From DATKXO01 sp035528995 (GTDB lineage: Bacteria; Planctomycetota; Phycisphaerae; UBA1845), in contig DATKXO010000139.1 of assembly GCA_035528995.1 (NCBI GenBank), positions 1-38,100 on the forward strand: a stretch of 38,100 bases of DNA. Reading direction: 5' to 3'. Positions 16,192-23,354 of this stretch are shown one piece after another. Within the stretch, counting starts at the first letter, position 1; every line of letters begins with the position of its first letter. Below the pieces are notes generated by a model that saw only the letters and a program-made list of their open reading frames with translations, made no database searches and was not told where the DNA came from. A program made the position numbers and the translations under genes.

Positions 16192-17457
16192 ATGCACTTG
16201 CACCGAACAGCGCTCTGGGTTCTCGTTCTTGCACCGGCCGTGTGCGCCGGCCTGGCCTTCGCGTTTCTGCGACCCCCTCTAGCCGAGGTGCCGACTCGGG
16301 AAACCGCGCCGGCCGACACCGCCCGCCAGGCCACCGTGGATATCGCCTTCCAGGGCCGCTTCGTCGACGGCGTTGGCCTGCCCCTGGTGGGCGAGCACGA
16401 CCTCTACTTCAAGATTCTCGATGATGTCGGCGCCGAGCGTTACACCGGCGGCCCCGTCGGCACCACGCTCGTCAACGGCGTGGCGACCTGCGCCATTCAG
16501 GCCGTACCGGTGGACATCTTTGACGCCTCCTCCATCGCCGGCTCTCCGTACCAATTGCGGGTCTCGCTGGACGACGCCGGGTTCACCGACCCGTTCGACG
16601 TCGACCTGCTGCCAACCCCCTTCGCCGTCAAAGCCGACACGGCGACCGTCGCCAACCATGCGACCACCGCGGATAGCGCGACTACCGCTGACCACGCGAC
16701 CGCGGCGGACAGCGCGACAACAGCCGACCACGCCACCACGGCCGGCGATGCGGACACCGTGGACACCTTGCATGCATCCGCCTTCGCCCCGATCGTCCAC
16801 ACGCACACTGGCGCGGACATTGACGACGGCACGATCACCGGCGACGACCTGGCCGAGAATGCGGTCGGCTCCCCAGAGGTGGCCGACAACTCGCTCACGG
16901 CCGACGACATCGCCCCCGACATCCTGTGCGGCCTGAACGGCGTGACCAACGACGGCGGCGACATCGACCTCGTCCCCGGCGAAAACATCACCATCACGCC
17001 CGACATCCCCGGAAACGCGATCACGATCTCCTCGACTGCCGGGCCGTTACCAACGGGTATCATTGTGATGTGGTCTGGTTCGCTTGTGGACATTCCCGCC
17101 GGGTGGGCATTGTGCGATGGAACGGATGGCACGCCTGATCTGACCTCCAGGTTCATCAGGTCGGTGCCCAATGCGTCAACTGATCCCGGCTCAACCGGTG
17201 GCTCTCCAACTCATACGCACGGGGCCGGAGGGTATGAGGGCCTCAACCACACCCACGCTTACTCTGGCACAACCAGCCAGGCGAGCACGGTGGAGTATTG
17301 TAACTCTGGATCTCAGCAGGTGCCCGCACACGTGGTGCACACTCACACTTACTCAGGTACCACGAACAGTGCCGGTGCAGGCTCGATTACAGGGACTTCC
17401 GCTCCTGCAGACAGCCTGCCGCCATATTACGAGCTGGCTTTCATCATGAAAACATAG
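16192..17457 (+). CDS. Exported repeat protein with C-terminal phage tail-collar domain
   Basis: 421 residues. An N-terminal hydrophobic segment (about 7-28) acts as signal or anchor. Residues 40-145 form an unassigned beta-rich domain ending PTPFAVKADTAT; 145-195 is a repeat of short A-T-T-A-D-S/H units; then a DTVDTLHASAFAPIVHTHTG segment leads to the C-terminal domain. From about residue 283 the protein matches the phage tail-collar family: GIIVMWSGSLVDIPAGW, LCDGTDGTPDL, and final LPPYYELAFIMK. Three HTH triplets occur after residue 340. This part uses A/T-ending codons far more than the first 280 residues, suggesting the tip was acquired separately. It could be an adhesin or appendage tip; no other phage genes are near. 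Confidence 0.8.
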   Translation: MHLHRTALWVLVLAPAVCAGLAFAFLRPPLAEVPTRETAPADTARQATVDIAFQGRFVDGVGLPLVGEHDLYFKILDDVGAERYTGGPVGTTLVNGVATCAIQAVPVDIFDASSIAGSPYQLRVSLDDAGFTDPFDVDLLPTPFAVKADTATVANHATTADSATTADHATAADSATTADHATTAGDADTVDTLHASAFAPIVHTHTGADIDDGTITGDDLAENAVGSPEVADNSLTADDIAPDILCGLNGVTNDGGDIDLVPGENITITPDIPGNAITISSTAGPLPTGIIVMWSGSLVDIPAGWALCDGTDGTPDLTSRFIRSVPNASTDPGSTGGSPTHTHGAGGYEGLNHTHAYSGTTSQASTVEYCNSGSQQVPAHVVHTHTYSGTTNSAGAGSITGTSAPADSLPPYYELAFIMKT

Positions 17458-17552
17458 TCGATCGCTCACTCGCTCGCGCAGTCCGGAACGCGAGGGCAAC
17501 AATTCAACGGGGCCAACGCGCCAAGCGTTCCCCTTCTTGAGGGAGACGACTG

Positions 17553-18488
17553 ATGATACAAGAACGTCATAGACCACCAACCCAAACGGCGCCGGCTTGG
17601 CCAGCCCTCGTGCTGGCATTGCTCGGCGTCTCCACGGCCTTCGCCGATGACCTGCGCTGCCCCTCCGTCGGCGGCGGCGCGGCGGAGGCGGCGGTACCGG
17701 CTACTGACCCTGCGGAGGCCAGCCAGTTCAGCGTGGGGCACGCCCCGGTGGGGTCGGTGGGCAACGCCGCCGGCCGGCTGCACGCCGGCGTCATGCACGC
17801 CTACGTCCCGCCGCTCTACAAGACCGGCTTCACCTGGGACTTCCGCCGCGACTACAGCGCCATACGCAACCCGGCCGACGATCTGCCGGCCATCGCCCGG
17901 GCGACCAACTTCCCGCGCAGCAACCACGTTTACACCGAGGCCGTCTGGTTCTACGAGGGCAACGCCGACGGCCTGCCCGACGGCGCCTACGACCGCGCCG
18001 ACCGCGGCCTGTTCATGGCCTGGGACAGTTGGACCTGCGACGAAGCCGTGGGACCGGCCGTCATCGATGAACTCGAACCGCCGGGGGGCGGCGTCCCCGA
18101 ACCCGATCGCGGCCTGCACCCAATGGTCACCGGCCCGGGCCAGGCGGTCGTCCACTGGCACAGCCCGGTCGGGACACTGGTCCGCGTCACCGGGAGATGG
18201 ATCAATCGGTCGGACGTGGGCAGCGACGACGGCATGGAGTGGTCGATCCGCAAGAACGCCGACCCGCAGCCGCTGGCCTCGGGCACGCTGCCGGCCGGCA
18301 CGCCGGGAGCCCAGACGCCTTTCGGCCCCATCCGGGTCAACGTGGCGATTGGCGATCGGATCTACTTCGTGCTCGGCAACAACGGCAACGCCACGGGCGA
18401 CGGCGCCACCCTGCGGGCCCGCGTAACCGCATCAACCTGGGCCGACCCGACCCCCGGCGACCCGGTCGACCTCGAAGGAGGCCCCTGA
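17553..18488 (+). CDS. Exported protein of unknown function
   Basis: 311 residues with a signal peptide (hydrophobic ALVLALLGVSTAFA, cleavage near residue 32). Residues 60-170 hold aromatic-rich segments (HAGVMHAYVPPLYKTGFTWD). The C-terminal 120 residues form a beta-rich region with VRVTGRWINRS, GMEWSIRKNAD and VAIGDRIYFVLGNNGNATGD, resembling the jelly-roll modules appended to secreted planctomycete proteins. No catalytic motif is visible. GAGGGAGA lies about 7 nt before the ATG. It follows the tail-collar gene by 95 bp and may share its promoter. Confidence 0.72.
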   Translation: MIQERHRPPTQTAPAWPALVLALLGVSTAFADDLRCPSVGGGAAEAAVPATDPAEASQFSVGHAPVGSVGNAAGRLHAGVMHAYVPPLYKTGFTWDFRRDYSAIRNPADDLPAIARATNFPRSNHVYTEAVWFYEGNADGLPDGAYDRADRGLFMAWDSWTCDEAVGPAVIDELEPPGGGVPEPDRGLHPMVTGPGQAVVHWHSPVGTLVRVTGRWINRSDVGSDDGMEWSIRKNADPQPLASGTLPAGTPGAQTPFGPIRVNVAIGDRIYFVLGNNGNATGDGATLRARVTASTWADPTPGDPVDLEGGP

Positions 18489-18573
18489 CCGCCCAGGTCG
18501 CCACACGCTGCCCCTGACCGACCAGGCCGCAACGCGCCACCTGCGGACCGGCCCAACCCTGCTGTGCGCCCAG

Positions 18574-18654
18574 CCCGTACTTCCGCAGCAGACGGGTCAG
18601 GGCGTCCTTGTCCCCGTTCCTGGCCTGCAGCAGGAGTTCCTGGTCCGACATCAT
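18574..18654 (-). pseudogene. N-terminal fragment of an ECF sigma factor
   Basis: Reading from 18654 on the minus strand gives MSDQELLLQARNGDKDALTR then LLRKYG, the typical first helix of an ECF sigma factor. After 27 residues the similarity stops: the next codons read LGAQQGWAGPQVARCG and no sigma-2 or sigma-4 follows before the end of the 17553-18488 gene on the other strand. An imperfect 29-bp tandem duplication at 18482-18539 lies in the degraded part. The remainder of the gap between 18488 and 18793 holds nothing else supportable. Confidence 0.55.
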
Positions 18655-18792
18655 GGCGATCGACGACCTGCAACCAACATGGGCGCGATTGGCCTACACC
18701 CATGGTATGTCACGATAGTGTCAGAGCCAAACAGAAGGACGGTGGAAGCGGGCGCCACATGTTGGCGTCCGCCCGCTTCGACCAGACCACGC

Positions 18793-19281
18793 TCAGGGGG
18801 CCGGCCCGAGCACTGCGCCACACTGGTTGCAGCGTAGCTCCCCGTCGATCGTGGTGGTGGTCACGAATCGGCCTCGGCAGGCCGGGGAGTTGCAGCGCAC
18901 GCCCCGCTGCCCGGTCTTTTCCCCGCACTTGGGGCACTTCACCGGGAACTTCTTGAAGCCGAATTCGCGGGCGATCATGAAATGGTGGCCGCACTCCGGA
19001 TCGGAGCAGACCACGTGGAAGTTGGCCGTCCGGGCTCGCGGACCGGCGTCCTTGGCCGGGGCCGGCTCCAACAGGCTCGCCGCCCAGACCAGCAGCCAGA
19101 CCGCCAGCAGGCAACCCAGCGCGTACACCCCGTAGCGGATCGCCGGCGTGTGCCAGATGAGGAAGGGCTCCTCCCGGACAACTTCGTACCAGGCCGTGAT
19201 GCGCTCCCTCTGCGAAGGCAGCCACTCGTCTCTCAGCAAAACGAACCATTCGACGAAACGGCTGCGCTGCGGAGATGGCAT
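18793..19281 (-). CDS. Membrane protein with multiple zinc-ribbon motifs
   Basis: 162 residues; no known family recognised. The N-terminal 45 residues are amphipathic, one transmembrane helix spans about 50-72 (YGVYALGCLLAVWLLVWAASLL), and the C-terminal half is a string of zinc-ribbon cysteines: CSDPEC, CPKC, CNSPAC and CNQC. The layout suggests a membrane-tethered cytoplasmic zinc-binding domain. GGGAGG lies 5 nt before the ATG and a good promoter is found at 19310-19339, giving a short leader of about 22 nt. Confidence 0.78.
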   Translation of the reverse strand: MPSPQRSRFVEWFVLLRDEWLPSQRERITAWYEVVREEPFLIWHTPAIRYGVYALGCLLAVWLLVWAASLLEPAPAKDAGPRARTANFHVVCSDPECGHHFMIAREFGFKKFPVKCPKCGEKTGQRGVRCNSPACRGRFVTTTTIDGELRCNQCGAVLGPAP

Positions 19282-19309
19282 CGACGCCTCCCTGGTCTCT
19301 GGCCCGCCG

Positions 19310-19339
19310 ATTCTAGATCGCCACGGAAGCGTCCGTCAA
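19310..19339 (-). promoter_or_regulatory. Promoter of the zinc-ribbon membrane protein
   Basis: On the minus strand TTGACG (19339-19334), an 18-bp spacer and TAGAAT (19315-19310) give five of six matches in each hexamer. Start near 19303, about 22 nt before the ATG. Confidence 0.6.
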
Positions 19340-19374
19340 AGACCGGCCCATCCCGAACGCATCCTGGACGCCCG

Positions 19375-19899
19375 CTAGGACTGTCCCTGTCGCCTGTCCC
19401 CCCCACCGTTCACGGCGTCGTCCCTTCCAGCCCTCGCATCCGTATCAGGGCCACCGCTTCGGCCAGTCTCGCCTCGACCGGGAACACGGGCGTCCTTATC
19501 GCCCAGCAGTACCTCGACGATCGACCTGTTTGCGGCCGGCATCTCCAGCGACGCCAGCGTTGCGTCGTCCACCCAGCGGACCTCGACAACCGCCGGGTCT
19601 GCAACAGCAGGCGTGCCCGCCACATACCGGCACAGCACCGGATGCAGCCGTACGCTGAACGATCCGTAGTCGTATTTCACCACGCGCAGTTCAGCGGCCG
19701 GCCCGACGGTGATCGAGACCTCCTCGGCACACTCGCGAACGGCAGCCTCACGGGCTGTCTCCCCCGGGTGCATCTTTCCCCCGGGAAACTCCCAGAGACC
19801 GCCCAGAGCCGGGCCCTCACGGCGGCGATCCACCAGCCAGAGCCCGTCGCGACAGACAACAGCCAGGGCGATGTCCTGTGGCTCTCGATTGGCCATCAT
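19375..19899 (-). CDS. NUDIX hydrolase (MutT-like), probable frameshift near the C-terminus
   Basis: Nudix enzymes hydrolyse nucleoside diphosphates linked to another group; MutT-like members clean the nucleotide pool. The Nudix box is GKMHPGETAREAAVRECAEE (41-60), with the catalytic RExxEE intact and Ser62 where the consensus has Gly. LWEFPGG just before it is typical of MutT. From about residue 134 (19500) the frame becomes Gly/Arg/Asp-rich with poor GC3, while the neighbouring frame continues as VFPVEARLAEAVALIRMRG and stops at 19410 with normal codon use. The product probably continued there, so a one-base indel near 19490-19505 is likely. Start is either of two adjacent ATGs (19899, 19896). 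Substrate unknown. Confidence 0.82.
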   Translation of the reverse strand: MMANREPQDIALAVVCRDGLWLVDRRREGPALGGLWEFPGGKMHPGETAREAAVRECAEEVSITVGPAAELRVVKYDYGSFSVRLHPVLCRYVAGTPAVADPAVVEVRWVDDATLASLEMPAANRSIVEVLLGDKDARVPGRGETGRSGGPDTDARAGRDDAVNGGGDRRQGQS

Positions 19900-20116
19900 T
19901 GTGACCCCATATGACGTAACCGACTTTGAAACAGAGAGTTACGTCGATTCAGTCCCCTTCGCGCTGGACCAACTGCCAAAATGGCACAAACGGCAACCTC
20001 ATGGCCCATCGCAGCTTGTGAAGGGAATCCGTCGCCATTCCGTCGAAGAACGTAAACTACTGTCACAAAATAGGTTACGAAATCTTGATTAATCCGAGCC
20101 AAATCCAAACCCTTCG

Positions 20117-20145
20117 TTGACACCCCACATGCCATCTGATATAGT
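20117..20145 (+). promoter_or_regulatory. Near-consensus promoter ahead of pyrK leader
   Basis: TTGACA (20117-20122), an exact 17-bp spacer and TATAGT (20140-20145) match sigma70 at 11 of 12 positions, the best promoter in the window along with 15818. Transcription should begin near 20152. The region 19900-20116 upstream is lower in GC, holds no supported gene, and contains an inverted repeat GACGTAAC (19913-19920) / GTTACGTC (19938-19945). Confidence 0.75.
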
Positions 20146-20171
20146 CCGCGCGGCAAGAGAGTGAAACGCTG

Positions 20172-20216
20172 ATGGCTTTGATGGCACATCAGCCAATGGG
20201 TTTGCGGCTCTTCTAG
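20172..20216 (+). CDS. 14-codon candidate leader peptide
   Basis: ATG at 20172 opens a frame MALMAHQPMGLRLF ending at TAG 20214-20216, 10 nt before the terminator stem. The start codon sits in the first hairpin and the stop in the second. An AAGAGAG lies about 11 nt upstream, a weak binding site. Its position resembles leader peptides of attenuated pyrimidine operons such as pyrBI. Translation is unproven. Confidence 0.35.
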   Translation: MALMAHQPMGLRLF

Positions 20217-20226
20217 CCGTGGCGCA

Positions 20227-20266
20227 CTTCCGGAGTTGGAACACGTTCCAGCTCCGGAAGTTTTTT
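20227..20266 (+). terminator. Strong intrinsic terminator 31 nt before pyrK
   Basis: A 16-bp stem, CTTCCGGAGTTGGAAC (20227-20242) with GTTCCAGCTCCGGAAG (20245-20260), one G-U pair and a tiny AC loop, runs directly into TTTTTT (20261-20266). It is the clearest rho-independent terminator in the window. On the minus strand the T-run would precede the stem, so it acts on the plus strand, between the promoter at 20117 and pyrK. Confidence 0.85.
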
Positions 20267-20296
20267 GTACGCACCGATTTGTCAGCGTGCTCGGTC

Positions 20297-21214
20297 ATGT
20301 GCTCCACGAAGCGTTCGAGTCATTCCAAAGTGTTCACCAGTCACGTCGTGGCGCATCAGGAACTGTGCCGGGACCATCTGCGACTCACGCTGGTCGTCTC
20401 TGCTTCTCTGAACGCCGTCCCCGGTCAGTTCGTTCATATCGGCCCACATGTTGCCGAAGCGGCCGCGGAAGGTCAACGGCAAAGCGCTGCTACGGGCGGC
20501 ACCGCGGCCCCGGTCCCGTTCCTGCGACGGGCATTCAGCATTGCCGGGCTGCACCGGTCGCCGGACCGTTCGAGGATCGAACTCATCTACCGCGTACGCG
20601 GCGCGGGCACCGGCTGGATGTCGCGTCTGAGGGAGGGCGACCTGGTGGATGGCATCGGACCGCTGGGCCACGGATTCGACGCGCCACCGGAGAATGCCGT
20701 CGCGTGGCTGGTGGCGGGCGGTGTCGGACTACCGCCGTTGCTATGGTTCGCTCAACAACTGTCGGGCAACAGACGCCGCGCGGTGTTCTTCCTGGGAGCC
20801 CGGTCATCGGACTTCATCGCCCTGGACATCGCGCCGAGCGGCGACACAATCACGGCCCGCGAGCTTCCGGCCGTACCTGTCGTCCTGGCCACCGACGACG
20901 GGAGCATCGGCCTGCAGGGGACGGTCGTGGACGCCCTGGAGGCCCACGCCCGGTCTCACGAACCGAATTCGGGCGACGTGGTCGTCTACACGTGCGGTCC
21001 GGAGGTCATGATGCGAAGCGTCGCCGAGTTCTGCGACAGCCGCGGGCTCCGATGCCAGGCCTGTATGGAGCGGGCAATGGCCTGCGGCATCGGCACCTGC
21101 CAGTCATGCGTCGTGCCGGTGGCCGATGCCTCCGACACCGATGGCTGGCGTTACGCCCTGTGCTGCACGGAAGGGCCGGTTTTCGACGCAAAGGAGGTGC
21201 TCTGGGACCGGTAG
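20297..21214 (+). CDS. pyrK: Dihydroorotate dehydrogenase electron-transfer subunit
   Basis: PyrK passes electrons from dihydroorotate dehydrogenase (PyrDB) to NAD+ through FAD and a [2Fe-2S] cluster. The 305-residue protein shows the FAD-binding PGQFVHI and RRAFSIA segments, the NAD-binding VAGGVGLPPLLWFA, and the cluster cysteines in CQACMERAMACGIGTCQSC plus the later CC of YALCCTEG. The start at 20297 (MCSTKRSSHSK) is placed downstream of the terminator; an in-frame ATG at 20219 would fall inside the terminator stem and is unlikely. pyrD is not in the window; pyrE lies 9 kb away on the other strand. Expression is likely controlled by the leader described upstream. Confidence 0.9.
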   Translation: MCSTKRSSHSKVFTSHVVAHQELCRDHLRLTLVVSASLNAVPGQFVHIGPHVAEAAAEGQRQSAATGGTAAPVPFLRRAFSIAGLHRSPDRSRIELIYRVRGAGTGWMSRLREGDLVDGIGPLGHGFDAPPENAVAWLVAGGVGLPPLLWFAQQLSGNRRRAVFFLGARSSDFIALDIAPSGDTITARELPAVPVVLATDDGSIGLQGTVVDALEAHARSHEPNSGDVVVYTCGPEVMMRSVAEFCDSRGLRCQACMERAMACGIGTCQSCVVPVADASDTDGWRYALCCTEGPVFDAKEVLWDR

Positions 21215-21334
21215 ACGCTCCGACGGCTGGTCTTGGGACCGGAGAGGTGGTAGACTGAGGGGCTACGTTTGGGCTGTTGGACGGGGGCATGCTTGGTGCA
21301 TCCCCGCGGACGTACTGGTAGAGGAGTAGAGAAC

Positions 21335-21559
21335 GTGCCACGACCGAACAAGACTGTCCGCCGGCAGAAGATCAACGCCGGCCTCGAGTGGAAGAAGGGC
21401 AACCGCCAGGAGGCCTACAAGCTGTGGGCCGACGCGGACAAGGCCAGGAAGGAAGTCCAGGCCAAGAAACAGAAGAGCAAGAAACCCGCAGAGCCGCCCG
21501 CAGAGGAGGGCGCGGAGGCGGCAGCCCCCGAGGGTGAAGCGGCAGCGAGCGAGGGCTAG
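21335..21559 (+). CDS. Small basic protein with acidic Ala/Glu tail
   Basis: 74 residues from a GTG start. Residues 1-50 are strongly basic and helical (MPRPNKTVRRQKINAGLEWK, then a Lys-rich stretch), followed by a Pro/Ala/Glu-rich tail. A GAGGAG (21320-21325) lies 9 nt before the GTG, supporting this start over an in-frame ATG at 21269. A -10-like TAGACT is found near 21250. It may bind nucleic acid or the ribosome by charge (inference). It abuts the convergent membrane-protein gene at 21560 with no gap. Confidence 0.7.
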   Translation: MPRPNKTVRRQKINAGLEWKKGNRQEAYKLWADADKARKEVQAKKQKSKKPAEPPAEEGAEAAAPEGEAAASEG

Positions 21560-22330
21560 TCACCCGCCGGCGCGCAGGCCGGCGGGCCGGACCGCCTGGC
21601 GCCGACTCGTGCGCAATCCGCGCGCGAACCCACCGATTCCGATGATCTCACCAGCAAGCAGCAGCGGCCAGTTGAAGGGGTTCGGTGCGCCGCCGGCCGA
21701 GATATTCCGGTAGTCCCAGCAGCAGGCCGCAACGATCATCAAACCGCCCAGCACCACTGCCGTCCAACTCGCCAGGCCCAACCGCACCGGACGGCCCTGG
21801 GATTCGAGCCGGAGCACAATCACGCCGGCCGCGATCATGGAAACGGCCACCAGCACCGGGGCGATCACAGGCCCCGCCCAGGGCACCGGCAGCAGAAACA
21901 GGATGTCCCAGGTGAACGGCGACGTCGGCCAGTCGATCAGGACTTTCAAGAAGACGTAATAGAAGACATCCCACACGCCGAAGGCCACAACGAAAGCCGC
22001 GAACCACTGGTGGAAGTTCCGGCCCACCGCGAGACCAACGGCCGCGAGCATGATCAACGTAGCCAGCTCCCGGCCCAGCTCGCCGAACAGGCGACGCACG
22101 TGTTCGGGCCCGGCTGCCTCGACCTGGTCGAATCGCAGCAGGGGGAACAGCTCGCCGGGTTGGGCATCCGCAACGAACTCGAGCCGCATCGGCTCGTAGA
22201 TGGCTCGCAGGTACACGACGATCGCGGCCTCGACGTAGCCGAACGAGATACCGAACAGCAGCAAGGCTGTCAGGGCACGCCGGAAACTGAGCTGCTTCCG
22301 TCCGGTGGCGCGCTGCCGGGTGGGGTGCAT
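21560..22330 (-). CDS. Multi-pass membrane protein of unknown function
   Basis: 256 residues with about six hydrophobic segments: ALTALLLFGISFGYVEAAIV, LATLIMLAAVGLAVG, the WFAAFVVAFGVWDVFYYVF region, ILFLLPVPWAGPVIAPVLVA, a helix after MIAAG, and WTAVVLGGLMIVAACC. The segment WDVFYYVFLKVLIDWP and the tail GEIIGIGGFARGLR carry conserved-looking residues but no known catalytic motif. The start at 22330 is taken since sequence upstream is Arg/Pro/Ser-rich shadow. It follows proC by 79 bp on the same strand. Function cannot be assigned. Confidence 0.75.
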   Translation of the reverse strand: MHPTRQRATGRKQLSFRRALTALLLFGISFGYVEAAIVVYLRAIYEPMRLEFVADAQPGELFPLLRFDQVEAAGPEHVRRLFGELGRELATLIMLAAVGLAVGRNFHQWFAAFVVAFGVWDVFYYVFLKVLIDWPTSPFTWDILFLLPVPWAGPVIAPVLVAVSMIAAGVIVLRLESQGRPVRLGLASWTAVVLGGLMIVAACCWDYRNISAGGAPNPFNWPLLLAGEIIGIGGFARGLRTSRRQAVRPAGLRAGG

Positions 22331-22409
22331 GGTTGGTTCATCCGGCCGACCGTCGCCGGCTATCGTGTCGTCTCGCCAAGCGTGGTCGCCTGGCGCGCCC
22401 CTTCCTCCG

Positions 22410-23228
22410 CTATTGTCCGAGCTCCTCGCTGCGCTGTCTGGCGGCCATTGCAGCCGCGACGATGTTCTCGTACAGGCGGGTCTCCCGCATGTTCTCGACG
22501 GCGGCCTGGGTGGTGCCGCCGGGGCTGGTGACTTTGCGGCGCAAGTCGGCCGGCCTCTCGCCGGTCTCGAGCAACATGCGTGCTGCGCCATAGCAGGCGT
22601 GTTTGGCCATGAGGGACGCGTACTGCTCGGACAGCCCCATGCGCACGCCGGCCTCGATAAGCGCCTCGACGAAGTAGTAGAAGTAGGCCGGGCCGGTGCC
22701 GGAGACGGCGGTGACCGCGTCCATCAACGGCTCGTCGTTGATGACGAGTGACCGCCCGCCGGCGTCGAAAATACGCTGGGCATGAAGGCGGTCGGCCTCG
22801 GTGGCGTTGCGGCCCGCGTGGACACCGGCCATCCCCGCCCCGACGTGGATGGGGAGATTGGGCATCACCCGCACGACGCGGGCCCGGACGTGGGGGACAC
22901 GTTCCTCGATGGACCGCGTGGACACGCCCGCCATGATGGAGACGATCAAGTGATCGTCGCGGATCAGGTCCACAAAGCCGGCCAGCACTTCGCGCCAGAT
23001 CTGCGGCTTGACGGCCAGGATGATGATGTAGCTGTGCTGAACGACCCGGCGGTTGTCATCGGTGACGGCGATATGGAAGCGCTCGGCAAAGACCTGGCGC
23101 CGCTCCGGCGCCGGGTCGGAGGCGATCATCCGGTCGTTGAACAGAACGCTCTTGCGAAGGACGCCGTCGGCAATGCCCTCGGCCGCGTTGCCCGCGCCGA
23201 TGATGCCGATCTCGTACTGGGTGGTCAT
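22410..23228 (-). CDS. proC: Pyrroline-5-carboxylate reductase
   Basis: Reduces pyrroline-5-carboxylate to proline with NAD(P)H, the last step of proline synthesis. The 272-residue protein begins with the Rossmann motif IGIIGAGNAAEGI; AVKPQ and MPNLP are family motifs; the C-terminal region VSGTGPAYFYYFVEALIEAG is the diagnostic proC signature, and TSPGGTT follows. Length is normal. The ATG at 23228 (MTTQYEIG) has AGGAG 8 nt upstream, so the in-frame start at 23237 is rejected. A TAGAAT -10-like box near 23260-23265 may be its promoter. Confidence 0.95.
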   Translation of the reverse strand: MTTQYEIGIIGAGNAAEGIADGVLRKSVLFNDRMIASDPAPERRQVFAERFHIAVTDDNRRVVQHSYIIILAVKPQIWREVLAGFVDLIRDDHLIVSIMAGVSTRSIEERVPHVRARVVRVMPNLPIHVGAGMAGVHAGRNATEADRLHAQRIFDAGGRSLVINDEPLMDAVTAVSGTGPAYFYYFVEALIEAGVRMGLSEQYASLMAKHACYGAARMLLETGERPADLRRKVTSPGGTTQAAVENMRETRLYENIVAAAMAARQRSEELGQ

Positions 23229-23342
23229 GGTGCACACTCCTGTGGACGGCGACGTTTCGCCGATTCTACGCGCCGGATCGGGTCAATAACACCAGGCAGG
23301 CCGGGCACCGGCGCGACCCGAGGCAGACGGGGCCGCGAGCCT

Positions 23343-23348
23343 TATAAT
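23343..23348 (+). promoter_or_regulatory. -10 box placing the start of transcription at the DUF167 start codon
   Basis: A perfect TATAAT ends 6 nt before the ATG at 23355, so transcription from it should begin at or within a base or two of the A of the start codon, producing a leaderless mRNA. No -35 is recognisable 17 bp upstream. Confidence 0.5.
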
Positions 23349-23354
23349 GTCGGC

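Larger units (their letters stand above)
20152..20266 (+). ncRNA. pyrK leader RNA or small RNA ending in an intrinsic terminator
   Basis: From the predicted start at about 20152 to the end of the U-tract is about 115 nt, with three hairpins: GCTGATG/CATCAGC (20168-20193), GCGGCT/AGCCGT (20204-20220) and the terminator stem (20227-20260). Nothing else on this strand lies upstream that the terminator could serve. It is therefore either the 5' leader of pyrK, giving a premature-termination switch, or a free-standing small RNA. It matches no RNA family I recognise. Confidence 0.5.

Noticed and set aside
19896..20189. 97-residue minus-strand frame in the pyrK upstream region
   Set aside because: It would cover the pyrK promoter and leader and has no recognisable features; the regulatory reading of this DNA is stronger.
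20219..20296. Upstream ATG (20219) as the pyrK start
   Set aside because: This start would place the initiation codon just ahead of and the first codons inside a strong terminator stem and U-tract; the encoded residues are not PyrK-like.
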